From Anisus vortex (taxonomy: Eukaryota; Mollusca; Gastropoda; Planorbidae), in the NCBI GenBank assembly GCA_949126835.1, contig OX421497.1:12557132-12621131 (forward strand): a stretch of 64,000 nucleotides of DNA, written 5' to 3'. How positions within the stretch are numbered: position 1 is the stretch's first letter; the number at the start of each line of letters is the position of its first letter. The translations under genes were made by a program, and so were the position numbers. The notes beneath the pieces were generated by a model, which saw only the letters and a program-made list of their open reading frames with translations, was not told where the DNA came from and searched no databases. Of this stretch, positions 20,443 through 31,957 are shown in pieces.

Positions 20443-21215
20443 AAATGTGTGTATCTTAGATACATTTTATTGTGTAATGTGTGTATCTTAGATACACTTT
20501 ATTATGTAATTAGTTAGTCTCAGATACACTTTCTTGTGTTATTTGTTAATCTCAGATACACTTTCTTGTGTTATTTGTTAATCTCAGATACACTTTATTA
20601 TGTAATTAGTTAATCTCAGATACACTTTATTGTGTAATTTGTTAATCTCAGATACACTTTATTGTGTAATTTGTTAATCTCATATATACTTTAATGTGTA
20701 CATTGTTAATCTCAGATACACTTTATTGTGTAATAAGTTAATCTCAGATACACTTTATTATGTAATTAGTTAATCTCAGATACACTTTCTTGTGTTATTT
20801 GTTAATCTCAGATACACTTTAATGTGTAATTTGTTAATCTCAGATACACTTTCTTGTGTAATTTGTTAATCTCAGAAACACTTTATTGTGTAATTTGTTA
20901 ATCTCAGAAACACTTTATTGTGTAATTTGTTAATCTCAGAAACACTTTAATGTGTAATTTGTTAATCTCAGATACACTTTAATGTGTAATTTGTTAATCT
21001 CAGAAACACTTTATTGTGTAATTAGTTAATCTCAGATACACTTTAATGTGTAATTTGTTAATCTCAGATACACTTTCTTGTGTAATTTGTTAATCTCAGA
21101 AACACTTTATTGTGTAATTAGTTAATCTCAGAAACACTTTATTGTGTAATTTGTTAATCTCAGATACACTTTATTAAGTCATTAGTTAATCACTGATACA
21201 CTTTATTGTGTGATT
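20443..21215 (+). repeat. 32-bp minisatellite, about 24 copies
   Basis: The core GTTAATCTCAGATACACTTT is followed by ATTGTGTAATTT variants. The copies are notably diverged (ATTATG, CTTGTG, AATGTG), unlike the homogenised arrays elsewhere in the window. Confidence 0.93.
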
Positions 21216-21884
21216 TTTAAAAATCTCAAATGCTATCTATCAATAAAAGTTTCAATTTAAAAGGTTAAACAAATAAATGAAGATGACTGCGGTTGTGCGT
21301 GGTTCAACACTCACTCTTCCTCACAGTCACACACACTCAGACACACTCACAAACACGCTCAAACATCGACAAAGAGCTACATACATCTGCAAAGTTCCCC
21401 CGCCAACTAATGTCCTCGCCGAGTTCACGTGTAAAACTAGCCTCGTATACTTCCAGTACTGAATGTTCCTATTTTTATTTTTTGACTAGTGTCCCCTGGA
21501 TGCTAAGGCGGGAAATTGGGCAATAACTGGCCGAAGGCAATCACCCAGAATGCCAGACGTGTGGGCTATAGCGAACTACCAATCACCAATCAGACGTGGC
21601 TTTTTTAAAACCACTCTTTTATTTTTGTTCTAGTTTCTGTTTTCCACCCCGATGTTTATAATTGTTTGAATGTAAGCATCCATTTCATGTCCATCTACAC
21701 TTCGTTGAGTGGATTTTTTCACATTTTATTTTGACGTTAATTGTTTGGATGTTGCAAAAAACATTTTTTTGTTGGTATTTAACATTTTGACAGGTGTAAC
21801 GTCCGTTTGGTCAAAATTAAATTCTGTAATTAATCTTTAATTGTATGTGTGTGTGTTTGTGTGTGTCCATATGTGTGTACAAAT
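21216..21884. other. Unassigned spacer
   Basis: CA-rich text near 21310-21370 and a doubled CCAAT motif (ACCAATCACCAATCAG) near 21579. No supported gene or transcription start. Confidence 0.35.
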
Positions 21885-22167
21885 TAGTAAAGTATTCTCG
21901 TTTGACTAATTTAATCCTTAGGGATCTGTACAGCAGCGATTACAAAATGGTGTGGCCACAATACTAGAAGATTGATTGTGCGGCCAACACAATTACCAGC
22001 CGTCTTTAAAGTTTCCCTAACTGTTTGTCACGTACTCTTCAGTGCTTAGTAGACTCAGGGGACATCCTGCAAGCTCAGGAGCAAATCCTAGCATTCACCA
22101 GGATTTGAACCCCATGGTCTTCGGCCCGCCAGCTGAACGCGCTGCCTGCTCGGTCACCGTGCGACAT
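21885..22167 (-). repeat. tRNA-derived SINE, diverged
   Basis: The minus strand keeps the B-box region and GTCTACTAAGCACTGA-like body, with many substitutions; the whole consensus length is present. Confidence 0.7.
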
Positions 22168-22254
22168 TGTGGCCACAGGATCTCATGGAAATCTTTGTTC
22201 TTGTTAGAGAATGCTAAACTAGTAGTGGACGAAAGTCCACAGCTAAGTCCATGA

Positions 22255-22550
22255 TCTCGGACTCTCTGTCTGTCTCTCTCTGTCTGTCTCTCTTTCATTT
22301 ATTCTCTCATTCTTTATCTTTCTCTATGTGTCTGTATCTATTTCTTTATTTTTTCTGTCTCTCATTTTTTTCTCTACCTGTCTCTATTTCTCTGTATCTC
22401 TCTCTTTCTGTCTCTCTCTATTTGTCTCACTCTATCTCAGTTTCTATATTACTACCTGTCTCTCTCTCTCCCTCTCTTTATCTTTCTCTATATGTATCTC
22501 TCTCTCTCTCTCTCTCTGTCTCTCTATGTTTGCATTTATGTATTACTACA
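22255..22550. repeat. TCTCTG-rich simple repeat
   Basis: Pyrimidine-rich TCTC/TGTC repeats. The Ser/Leu-rich open frames across it are artefacts of composition. Confidence 0.9.
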
Positions 22551-22960
22551 AACATTTTTAAAAAAAAACACTGAACAAAACACATAACTTACTCTTCCAT
22601 TGTACAATATGCACTAAAATCTATTACAATAATCCATTTTGCACTGTGGAGGACTTTATACTCTTTGACATTATTTTGAAACTGTGTTTGTATAGTGTTT
22701 GTGTTTTGTATAGTGTTTGTGTTTGTATAGTGTTATTTTATACATACTCAATAGCTGTAAAAGGCCTTTTTTTATTATCCATTTCAAATACTATAGTTTT
22801 TCCTCTAAGACCTTTTATTATGAAGGGATTTCTCCTATCAGTTTTCACATTTTTAATTCAGCCTACACCTATGCACACAATCGCCCAAGACTTTGTGTAT
22901 GTGTTTTTGTGTTTGTCTTCTTAAAATGTTAAGTTCGGTTAAAAAGTATATTAATATATA
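22551..22960. other. AT-rich spacer
   Basis: Short TAGTGTTTGTGTTT repetition at 22693-22735. No gene recognised. Confidence 0.4.
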
Positions 22961-23330
22961 CACGGTGGAACCTCGGAATACGTCGAGCTAATAAGTTCCC
23001 ACACTATGACCAGAATAAAAGACTATAATAAGATGGACCGCTTGCTATATTTTTATATATATATATATATATATTATGTTCTTTTTCCGTGCGCAGCCAA
23101 TAACGCTGTTTTAAATGACGTCTACGCTCCTACGCCTGCCTAAATGTTTCCGCTGTATACAACTTTCTATTTTAATTTTTATTTTTTCACGGAGAAAATC
23201 ATAGCGATTAAGTAAAACGGAAGTGTACAATGCAAAAGGGAATCGGGAATTCCGAAAAGAGGTCATTCGAGTCATCAAATAGCAGAAATATTAAAGCAAA
23301 CGGTCTATCTTATTATAGTCTCTGCCAGAA
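22961..23330 (+). mobile_element. Possible pogo/Tigger-like element, left end only
   Basis: After TA-rich DNA comes CACGGTGGAACCTCGGAATA, similar to the CAGTGGAACCTCGG-type ends of pogo/Tigger elements. About 220 bp later a frame reads KRESGIPKRGHSS then IAEILKQ, loosely like the helix-turn-helix start of such transposases. No right end was found. The middle includes TA repeats (23055-23075). Confidence 0.3.
23022..23095 (+). repeat. Dispersed repeat shared with 27336-27410
   Basis: Both loci share AAGACTATAAYAAGATGGAC, then CTTGCT, a TATTTATA-like stretch and a CGTGCGCAG/GCATGCGCGG end. Confidence 0.6.
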
Positions 23331-23533
23331 GGAAGAGGACTAGCATTCACAGTACCGTAAGGGACACGCCTTACAAACAATAACATCACCTCTCGTTTCT
23401 CAGCACCATCCTAGTAGACTCTTGACTTTCCTGATAGGATAATTTCAGATTAATGAACATTTTTTTTATATTTTTTGTTTTGTAAATTCTATTTTGAAAA
23501 TATTTAAAAAACACACTAAACTCGTTAATTATA

Positions 23534-23872
23534 ATAAAGTAGTCAAGTACCATTCGGACCAAACTGATCACAGGGCTGGTGAAGCAGCGTCCAACAGTTT
23601 TCTGTGGCCACGGCATACTAGGGGATGTGTTGCCAGCACAACGCCCAGAGCTGATAGACTCAGCGACACCACCAAGTCCCGAGGAAAAAATCCTAGCCTC
23701 TACCAGGATTCGAACTCAGAACATTCGAATCGCCAGTCGAACGCGCTGCCGCTGGTTAGACTCAGCGACACCACCAAGTCCCGGAAAAAAAAATCCTAGC
23801 CTCTACCACGATTCGAACCCAGAACATTCGGTTCGCCAGTCGAACTCGCTGCCGCTCAGCCAACGTGCCCCA
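23534..23872 (-). repeat. SINE with internally duplicated head
   Basis: A perfect 12-bp target duplication TCGTTAATTATA flanks it (23522-23533 and 23873-23884). On the minus strand the tRNA-like head, B box and first body segment occur twice in tandem (about 23650-23755 and 23757-23865), joined to one tail that lacks the central TACCTGAC region. Confidence 0.88.
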
Positions 23873-23884
23873 TCGTTAATTATA

Positions 23885-25261
23885 GTAGTTTGTATATAGT
23901 TTCGTTTTGTTTTAGTTCAAATTGTGGGTGGCAACGTAAATCGGGGGGGGGGGGGGACTTGCACTTATAATTTCACTCATTTCTCTAGGGTTGTGTTATC
24001 AAATCAAACACTAGAACAATAGGCTCTTTGCCCCATCCAAAAGTATGCCCCACTGACAGGTTGTATGCCCCATTGACAAGCTGTATGTCCCTACGACATG
24101 TTGCACCCAATGACTGCCTGGTGGTATGCCCCGGCGACAGTACGCCAGGAAATGTTTTGTGGTCGGCTAACACTGAACTAATCCATGTTTATGAGTTCCT
24201 TTGTCCATTTGTTGACCATAAACTAAAGAGGGCTGTCCGCCCTATCCATCATACTCTATCAATATGTGTGTCCGTTCACTTGGGGCTATCATCGGTCATA
24301 CCTGGTCACTTTCGTCTGGCTGTAGTAGGGTCAAAGGCTGGTTCACATTCCTGAATGGAGTGTTCATGTGACAGCTGACAGGGCCACTTGACTGACCAAT
24401 ATTCGGACATAACATGCCTTTGTTTATTGTACAACTTACACGATGACGTCACTAGACCCTTATCGTCATATGCTCTACTCTCCCCCATCATTCTTACCTT
24501 CACTCTATCTCTTAAATAAACATTTCTCTCTTTCTCTTTTTATATCTCCCCCCCCCTCACTCATGCATTCATTTTAAATCTCTTGTGTGTGGTCAACTGT
24601 GTCGTAGGGTGGTCACTTCCTCGTGCGTGTGTTGAATTCCACATTGATGTGGTGTCATACTTTCAAAACTGTCTGGTCAAATATGTCATGCCTGTCGGTG
24701 ATCCTCTCTGGTCAAATGGCCGTGTGTACGCCTTCAGCCGGACTATTCCGTGAGGCACTCTTTGATGTATGTGGTCAACTTTATCGTATGTGTGTGTGTG
24801 TGTGGTCCTTTCACGTGTGTGGTCACCCACCCCCTCTGTCCCTCACCCCACCCCCGGCACCGTCGCCCCACACACCGTCCCCCCCCCCAAGGGCGCCTTT
24901 GACGTTGAAAACATAAAATCCCAGACTGTCTTTTGTTGTTAGTTGTTTCCATCATGTACTCAATCTTCGTCAAAGGTCACCTTGCCCTAGTGACTAAAAA
25001 CTAAACACCACTAGACCAGAATACAAAATCAGGTCCCAAAGGCACTCATCGCCCCACCCCCACCCCCTTCCTCTTCGGTGTTGTTACGTGGTATGTAGAT
25101 ACTAAAACTTGTACTAGTTTTTCTCTCGAGAAAACTTTCATTACTCAATGTCTTTGGGCAATGGACAAGTCTTAACTTAAATATTACGCATGCAATGATG
25201 AACCTTTAGGTTGAACGTGTACCAACATTTCCGGTCACAATCGTTCATTTGCTAGCAAAAC
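23885..25261. other. Unassigned spacer
   Basis: G-run at 23943-23955, then a degenerate repeat of TATGCCCCACTGACAGGTTG-like units at 24035-24140, and C-rich text near 24820-24890. No exon with convincing splice sites was found. Confidence 0.4.
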
Positions 25262-25408
25262 ATGTCTGTGTGTTGCGTTACTGGTTGTACGACGAGCAAG
25301 AAAAGATGTAGGGGATTAAATTATATTTCATTTCCAAAAGATGTAGCCGAAAGAACAAGTTGGATTATGAACGTCAGACGGGAAGAATCACCTATTTATA
25401 ATCCCTAA
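25262..25408 (+). pseudogene. THAP zinc-finger N-terminal fragment
   Basis: A 48-codon frame starting MSVCCVTGCTTSKKR contains the CX4C start of a THAP-type C2CH zinc finger (C4/C5 and C9), then LNYISFPKD and W35, as in THAP domains. It stops before the second half (the CxxH pair and the AVPTIF-like box). THAP domains bind DNA and occur in P-type transposases and host transcription regulators. There is no GT donor before the stop, so a broken copy or mobile-element relic is more likely than a first exon. Confidence 0.6.
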
Positions 25409-25909
25409 CTTATTGCTTGATGCTAAATAAATTTCGTCATCTGTTTTTATGTATCTACGGATTGTGTGTTTTTATAAATAATCCTTACACTTGACTACTT
25501 TATTTTATAAACAAGGCTAAATTAACTTAACGCGACTCACACGTCGATTATGAATTATCACATTTTCACTTTGGGTGTCAAAAACGGATTCCTCATAACT
25601 ATTCTTATAACTGTTGTCTATTTTTAAGAGAATAGAACTGAACGTTGAAGTTTAAATGAATTGGTAAGCACCAGTAAAAGATGTACTTAAAACATGCCGA
25701 AAAGATCATTAAACGAGTGTTTGCGGAAATACACCGGAAGTTCATGAACACGTTCTACCATGACCTTTTGAAAAGGCCAGTCCTCATTAAGATTTGTCAA
25801 TATGTATTCCAAAGATTCTATTTTTCTCTAAAGCCTTATAGTAAAGGGATTTGATTTCTCATATCTGTTTCAACTTATAAAATATATACGGTATGATGGG
25901 TTTATGGAT
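25409..25909. other. AT-rich spacer
   Basis: No gene or repeat recognised. Confidence 0.4.
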
Positions 25910-26012
25910 AATGGTATGGTGTGTGCATGTATAAGTGGTATGGTGTGTGCATGGATAAGTGGTATGGTGTGTGCATAGATAAGTGGTATGGTGTGTGCAT
26001 GTATAAGTGGTA
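25910..26012 (+). repeat. 24-bp tandem repeat, about 4 copies
   Basis: The unit contains GGTATGGTGTGTGCATGTAT followed by AAGT. Confidence 0.9.
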
Positions 26013-26888
26013 TAATCGGTAAAGTTTTTTTTTCTGATTGATGACCTGTTGTAAGCACGGAGCGACGGACAGAAGATTGAATGTATTATGTATATCAATA
26101 GCTAAGTATGTAAGACAGACGTACAGATACAGCAAAAATACAAAAACAAAATTTTGGCTTAAGAATTCGAGATGAATTTAACATGTTGAAAAATTTTTTT
26201 TCTCTTAAAGAAACGGTTTAAATTCCCCACACTCACCCCCACCCCTCCTTTTCCTGATCCGCCATCTTGTCGTGAGCAGTGTTTTTGACTGGAGCAGGCT
26301 ACCACGTGATTAGCTGAGATTTAACTCCAGAGCTGGTGTCTGAAACTGCGCACAATTCTTCTTTGTATGTCTGTGAGAGACGGAGAGAAAATGAGACAGG
26401 GGGTAGAGAACAAATAAAAGAAAAAGAGGGGAGAGAAAGTTCAAATGGAGGGAGGGGGGGAAATAAAAGTAAAAAGAAAGAAAAGGGGAGAGATAAAGGG
26501 TGAGAAAGAGAAATGGTTAGAGAAAGAGAGAAAAAGAGAGAGAGAAAGAGAAAGGGAGAGAGAAAGACAGAGAGTAAAACACATAAAGAAAGAATGTTTA
26601 CTTTTCATGTATCAACAACAACCAGTATATGCCCAAACTATCAGACTGTTTACCATCGATTCTACAATAGGTTTCCGTGTTGTTTGGGGAGGATGGAGAG
26701 GCGCGTATACTATATTTTTCCTTGCCATACCACACCTATGAGACAATACTAATAGAAATAGGCCTATATTATCATATGATATAACATAAATATAACCACT
26801 ATAAATACACTACAAAACTATATAACAGGGGCGGGCACGCCTGAGTGTCGCATCCCTATTTTCATATCATATCTTAATGTTGCCTAGT
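26013..26888. other. Spacer with GA-rich stretch
   Basis: Purine-rich AGAGAAAG repeats at about 26370-26580. No gene recognised. Confidence 0.4.
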
Positions 26889-26974
26889 AGGTGCAATGTA
26901 AAAGACATGTGAGAAAATATACACTAATTGAAGGTGCAATGTAAAAGACATGTGAGAAAATATACACTAATTGA
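26889..26974 (+). repeat. 43-bp direct duplication
   Basis: Two adjacent identical copies, starting AGGTGCAATGTAAAAGACAT. Confidence 0.93.
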
Positions 26975-27077
26975 AGGTTCAAAAGAAAACTAAATTATAA
27001 CTAAAAACCCACAATAAAACTGTATTCATACAAAATACAAAATATAACATACAATATAAAATGTATAACATTTAACA

Positions 27078-27312
27078 AGTAAATACCCTTCGGACTAAAC
27101 TTATCATAGTTCTGGTGAAGCAGCGTTCACCAGTTTCTGTGATCACGGCATACTATGGGATATGTGACCAGCACAATGCCCAGCCGTCTTTACTTTACTC
27201 CAACTAGTGTTAAGTACCCATCAGAGCTGGGTAGAGTCAGGACTGAGGGGCACCCTCAAGTCCCGGGAAAAAAATCTTAGCCTGCACCAGGATTCGAACC
27301 CAGAACCTGTGA
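27078..27312 (-). repeat. tRNA-derived SINE, head truncated
   Basis: The minus strand has the tail, the body and B box (GGTTCGAATCC); the sequence upstream of the B box is lost. A short CAGGACTGAGGGGCACC insertion-like change is seen near 27240. Confidence 0.8.
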
Positions 27313-28936
27313 CCCATAACGTGTATATTTATCTAAAGACTATAACAAGATGGACTCCTTGCTCTATTTATACAGGTTATACATAGTTATTTTGCGCATG
27401 CGCGGCCTCCGAGTTGCACTCAATGCACTAAAGGCAAAACTCTTAACGCGGTAGAAATGACAAACTTATAACAAAAACCTAGCACTCTCTACTATAAACA
27501 CAAAAAAAAAAAAACACTAGTAATTTAGGCTCTCCTTCTTCCTCTGATTAATACATGTAATTTCATGCAGACGTGATATCTCCATTTGGTAGACGTTCCA
27601 TCGTACTCACATAGTTTGTGCTATTATTATATTGGACCACGGCCTAGTGTGTGTGTGTGTCTGTGTTCTATATTTAGCAACAATAATGTCACGTGTTAAA
27701 TCCGTCAGGTGGACAACTGGACACGGACTTCTTATAATTTATTTCTCATTTCTGTTTTCTTTGGGGTTTTATTGGGAAGGGGTGGGGGTATATGGAAGAG
27801 GGGGGGGGCTGACAGCTACATTCCATTTTATGGCTACTTTTTTCTTTTTGTACATCCCCACCTTTATTTATTTCTCAACCCCACTAGCCGTCTGTCTGAC
27901 TCCCCCTCCCCACCCAGCCCACTTCTCCCCTTCCACTGTACCGCCGACACGTCATCACGTCTGCTGTGCGTGTGGACGACATTTCCAAAAGATTACGTCT
28001 GCTTGGGGGTGAGGGGGGAGGGGGAGATAGGGAAGAGCCATCAGGGGGCTTACAAGAGAAGTTAATGGATTGCGTGTCCGTTTTCATGGTCACTCCAACA
28101 GCTGGTCAGTTCCAAATGATGGGCTGTCCGTTTTCAGATCATTAAAAGCAGGAGGCTGGTGGATGAATACGTAGGGAAAGAGAGAAAGAGAAAACGAGTG
28201 AGAGGAGGGAGTAGTGGGAATAATAACTGGGTATTGGGTGGCTGTAGGGGAGAAATGAAGCGAGAGAGAAAGGTTAGCAGGAAAGAAAGAGAGAGAGAGA
28301 ATGGGGAGACGAGAGCAGGGAATATGATAAAATAGTGGAGGAAAAAATACCAACAGAAGAGATGGAGATAGTGGCTCCGTCCAAAACATGGCAACATAAA
28401 AAATGGCAAGATCAAACGCTGTAACGGTAAAAATGGCAAAGATATTTAAAAAAGTCAGACCGAAACGTCAAATGTGAAGATGTAAAATGGCTTAGGGTTT
28501 TAAGATGATAAGACCAAAATGGAAACGGCAAAAATGGTAAGATAAAAATTATGGAAAGGTGAGACTAGAATAAGAGAAAACAGAAGAAAATAACGTGGAG
28601 AGAATATAGACCGGGAGTAAATGTTGAAATGACCACGTGACGAGCGAAGATATTTTTTATTTATATATATTTAGAAAAACTAAATTCGGCTATGTTGTAT
28701 TTAGTTTGTTTTTTTCAAAACCGGTTTTCGGTTCTATAAATCCGGTTTAAAACCTTTTCCTTCATGTGTATGTATACTTAATACTATAGCAGGTACACTT
28801 TGTGTCCATTGTGAAGATAACTATATTGATTGGATTGAAATGTATGCATTGCATACTATGTAACAATAGTGTGGTCACGGTCGTAATACAGGAAGTTATA
28901 TAGGACTTAAAACGAAAAGCGACTCTCATCGTTTCC
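27313..28936. other. Unassigned spacer
   Basis: Includes the second copy of the dispersed repeat (27336-27410), G-runs near 27800, C-rich stretches near 27900, GA-rich text at 28160-28310 and a degenerate AAAATGGCAA array at 28385-28550 that recurs at 31485-31620. No gene recognised. Confidence 0.4.
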
Positions 28937-29412
28937 ACACGTGGTACAATGTAAGGCCGCCCTGACACGTGGTACAATGTAAGGCCGCCCTGACACGTGG
29001 TACAATGTAAGGCCGCCCTGACACGTGGTACAATGTAAGGCCGCCCTGACACGTGGTACAATGTAAGGCCGCCCTGACACGTGGTACAATGTAAGGCCGC
29101 CCTGACACGTGGTACAATGTAAGCCCGCCCTGACACGTGGTACAATGTAAGGCCGCCCTGACACGTGGTACAATGTAAGGCCGCCCTGACACGTGGTACA
29201 ATGTAAGGCCGCCCTGACACGTGGTACAATGTAAGGCCGCCCTGACACGTGGTACAATGTAAGGCCGCCCTGACACGTGGTACAATGTAAGGCCGCCCTG
29301 ACACGTGGTACAATGTAAGGCCGCCCTGACACGTGGTACAATGTAAGGCCGCCCTGACACGTGGTACAATGTAAGGCCGCCCTGACACGTGGTACAATGT
29401 AAGGCCGCCCTG
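28937..29412 (+). repeat. 28-bp minisatellite, 17 copies
   Basis: The unit contains ACACGTGGTACAATGTAAGG then CCGCCCTG. The array is exactly 17 x 28 bp, with one visible substitution (29123). Each unit carries the palindrome CACGTG. Because 28 is not a multiple of 3, each minus frame cycles through all phases, which creates long meaningless open frames. Confidence 0.97.
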
Positions 29413-29514
29413 ACAGCCAAATGAGGCTATTCGTTAGTCAATTGCGGCTCCCATTAAAAATAAAATATCAATTTATTTGTCTTTTTTTGTTGTGTTTATA
29501 ACATTATGAAATAA
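29413..29514. other. Short spacer
   Basis: AT-rich, nothing recognised. Confidence 0.4.
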
Positions 29515-30242
29515 CAAGCTAAATTCCCCGGCGTAGCCAGGGCAGAAAAATAGGCCTGCATAAGCTACAGATAAACTTTTCATAAACTACAATCAACTAA
29601 AAGAAATAGGCCTGTATAAGCTACAGATATACATTTCATAAACTATAATCAACAAAAAGAAATAGGCCTGTATAAGCTACAGATATACATTTCATAAACT
29701 ACAATCAACAAATAGGTCTGTATAAGCTACAGATAAACATTTCATAAACTACAATCAACAAAAAGAAATAGGCTAGAAGTAATATTTTTTAATATATAAT
29801 TATTTACTGAAAACATTTAGGAAAGTAATTTAAAATAAATATTATCATCAGGTTAAAAATATTTTTATTAAACCAAACGCTAAATTGCCCGGCGTTGCTC
29901 AGAGGAAACATACATACCGTAGTCTTAGGTAGGTCTAAAGCTACAGATAAAAACTGTAAAAACTACAATGAACAGAAAGCTAGAATAACTTTAAAAATAT
30001 AATTCTGATTTTTTTTTACTGAAAACATTTAAGAAAGTAATTTAAAATAAATATTGTAATCGGGTTAAAAAAGCATGTCTTTTTATTTAGCAAAATTCAT
30101 TAAATCCTTAGAATCTTAAAAAAAAAAGAAGAAATTTTAATGGCAATTTTTTTTTAAAGTTAAAAAAATCTATCACCGGGGAAACGAACCCAGATCGCCC
30201 GCTTGGCAGTCGAAGACGCTAACCACTTCGCTAGGGAAACCA
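29515..30242 (-). repeat. Composite repeat with tRNA-like head and duplicated body
   Basis: The body appears twice: GCTAAATTCCCCGGCG near 29518 and GCTAAATTGCCCGGCG near 29878, each followed by a CTACAGATA segment and later by AAACATTTARGAAAGTAATT. The first copy has expanded into about four 55-bp units with TAAGCTACAGATATACATTT. The minus-strand start at 30242 is tRNA-like. I read the whole as a SINE-like element of a second family, expanded internally. Confidence 0.45.
30174..30242 (-). repeat. tRNA-like head
   Basis: The minus strand has an A-box-like TAGCGAAGTGGTTAGCG, an anticodon-arm-like GACTGCCAAGC and a B-box-like GGTTCGTTTCC. The acceptor ends (GGTTTCC against CCGGTGAT) do not pair, so a functional tRNA is unlikely. 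Confidence 0.5.
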
Positions 30243-30407
30243 TATGTCATTAAGACATCACAAAAGCAAGATATGAGACAATAAGGTCACATGTCTTTAA
30301 ATAAACCAATTTTGATTGGTTAGACACATACACAAGCCACTTTATATATATAATATATATATATATATTGATGTGTAAGTGAGGGCACTTTTTTACTCGT
30401 AATTTAT

Positions 30408-30972
30408 TTTCCTATATGTGTACTTTATAGAACTCAATGATATTTTCATATATGTGTACTTTATAGAACTCAATGATATTTTCATATATGTGTACTTTAT
30501 AGAACTCATGATATTTTCATATATGTGTACTTTATAGAACTCATGATATTTTCATATATGTGTACTTTATAGAACTCATGATATTTTCATATATGTGTAC
30601 TTTATAGAACTCATGATATTTTCATATATGTGTACTTTATAGAAATAAATGATATTTTCATATATGTGTACTTTACTTTATAGAAATAAATGATATTTTC
30701 ATATATGTGTACTTTATAGAAATAAATGATATTTTCATATAATATGTGTACTTTATAGAAATAAATGATATTTTCATATATGTGTACTTTATAGAAATAA
30801 ATGATATTTTCATATATGTGTACTTTATAGAAATAAATGATATTTTCATATATGTTCACTTTAAAGAACTCAATGATATTTTCCTATATGTGCACTTTAT
30901 AGAAATAAATGATATTTTCCTATATGTGCACTTTATAGAACTCAATGATATTTTACTATGTGTGCACTTTAT
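30408..30972 (+). repeat. 36-bp minisatellite, about 16 copies
   Basis: The core ATGATATTTTCATATATGTG is followed by TACTTTATAGAA, with ACTC or ATAA spacers. Single-base deletions and one CTTTACTTTATAG expansion disrupt the phase. Confidence 0.93.
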
Positions 30973-31957
30973 ATTTATAGAACGCATGCGTGCCCCCTTC
31001 CTCCGCCCGCCATGATCTGTGGTGTTCTATGATGGGCCATGCAGTTCTCGCCGTATCCTTGCCCCCCTTCACGCCGCCCCACCTTTTTCCCCTTTCTTGA
31101 CTCTTCGCCCAGCCAGACCACTTCTGTGCTAATGACCACGACCCTGCTTAATGAGGTGTATAGCCCCGTTGCCGAAATGTCACGGTGACCTACGCTGCCA
31201 CCTCTCTTTGCCCTTTCCATTACCAAACCGCCTTGTAAAAAAAAAAATTCCTTTGAACTTATTTGTTCTATCACTTGTATTCCCAATAGACGTTATAATG
31301 TAATGGGGGCTTCCTTGCTACTTTTTGCTACGGGGCACTTATTCAAAACAACAGACGGATGTTTAAAGTATTATACTTTAAAAAAATCTCAAGTCTGGCC
31401 ATCATATTAAACAACTATTGTTCTAGTTAGGTTGCGCAAATTCAGTGCTCTGATTTAAAAACACACAAAAAAAAGAAAGTAGCATGGTTAAAATGGGCAA
31501 TGGTAAAAATGTTAAGAGTACAAATCCGTGCCCTAGAGCAAAAGAAAAAAAGGCAGCGGTTAAAATGGACAAAAGTTAAAATGGCAACGCTAAATATGTC
31601 ATTGTAAAAGTGACAAAACTGGTATTACATCATATGTTAGTGAAGATGAGAATCTAACACCTGCAAATGATAATTATATCTTTTTTTTTGTTTTCAAAAA
31701 TGTTTATTCGTGAAAAATTACATTTACATTGCCAAAATTATTATTTGACATAGAGAAAAAAGGATAGGAGACATTTATTGCATTTTTTACAATTCCAAAG
31801 AGATAGAAGACAGCAGAGAATATTTAAACACTTAAAATAATTTAAACTTTCACTACATTTACTCTTCTTTTTTTCTTTTTTTGTTTTTAAACTATTTATT
31901 AGACCTATTATATTTTTTAAAAACCCATTCGTATATAATAATAGGTAAGCCTATTGA
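30973..31957. other. Unassigned spacer
   Basis: C-rich segment 30985-31200, an AAAATGG-rich degenerate array at 31485-31620 and AT-rich sequence. No gene recognised. Confidence 0.4.

Noticed and set aside
21579..21620. Doubled CCAAT box as a promoter
   Set aside because: Neither a supported transcript nor a coding start lies nearby; two short motifs are weak evidence.
22251..22574. 107-codon Ser/Leu-rich frame
   Set aside because: It is a translation of a TCTC simple repeat.
28762..29420. Three overlapping minus-strand open frames of 144-211 codons
   Set aside because: All three frames of a 28-bp array happen to lack stops; the repeat period, not coding, explains them.
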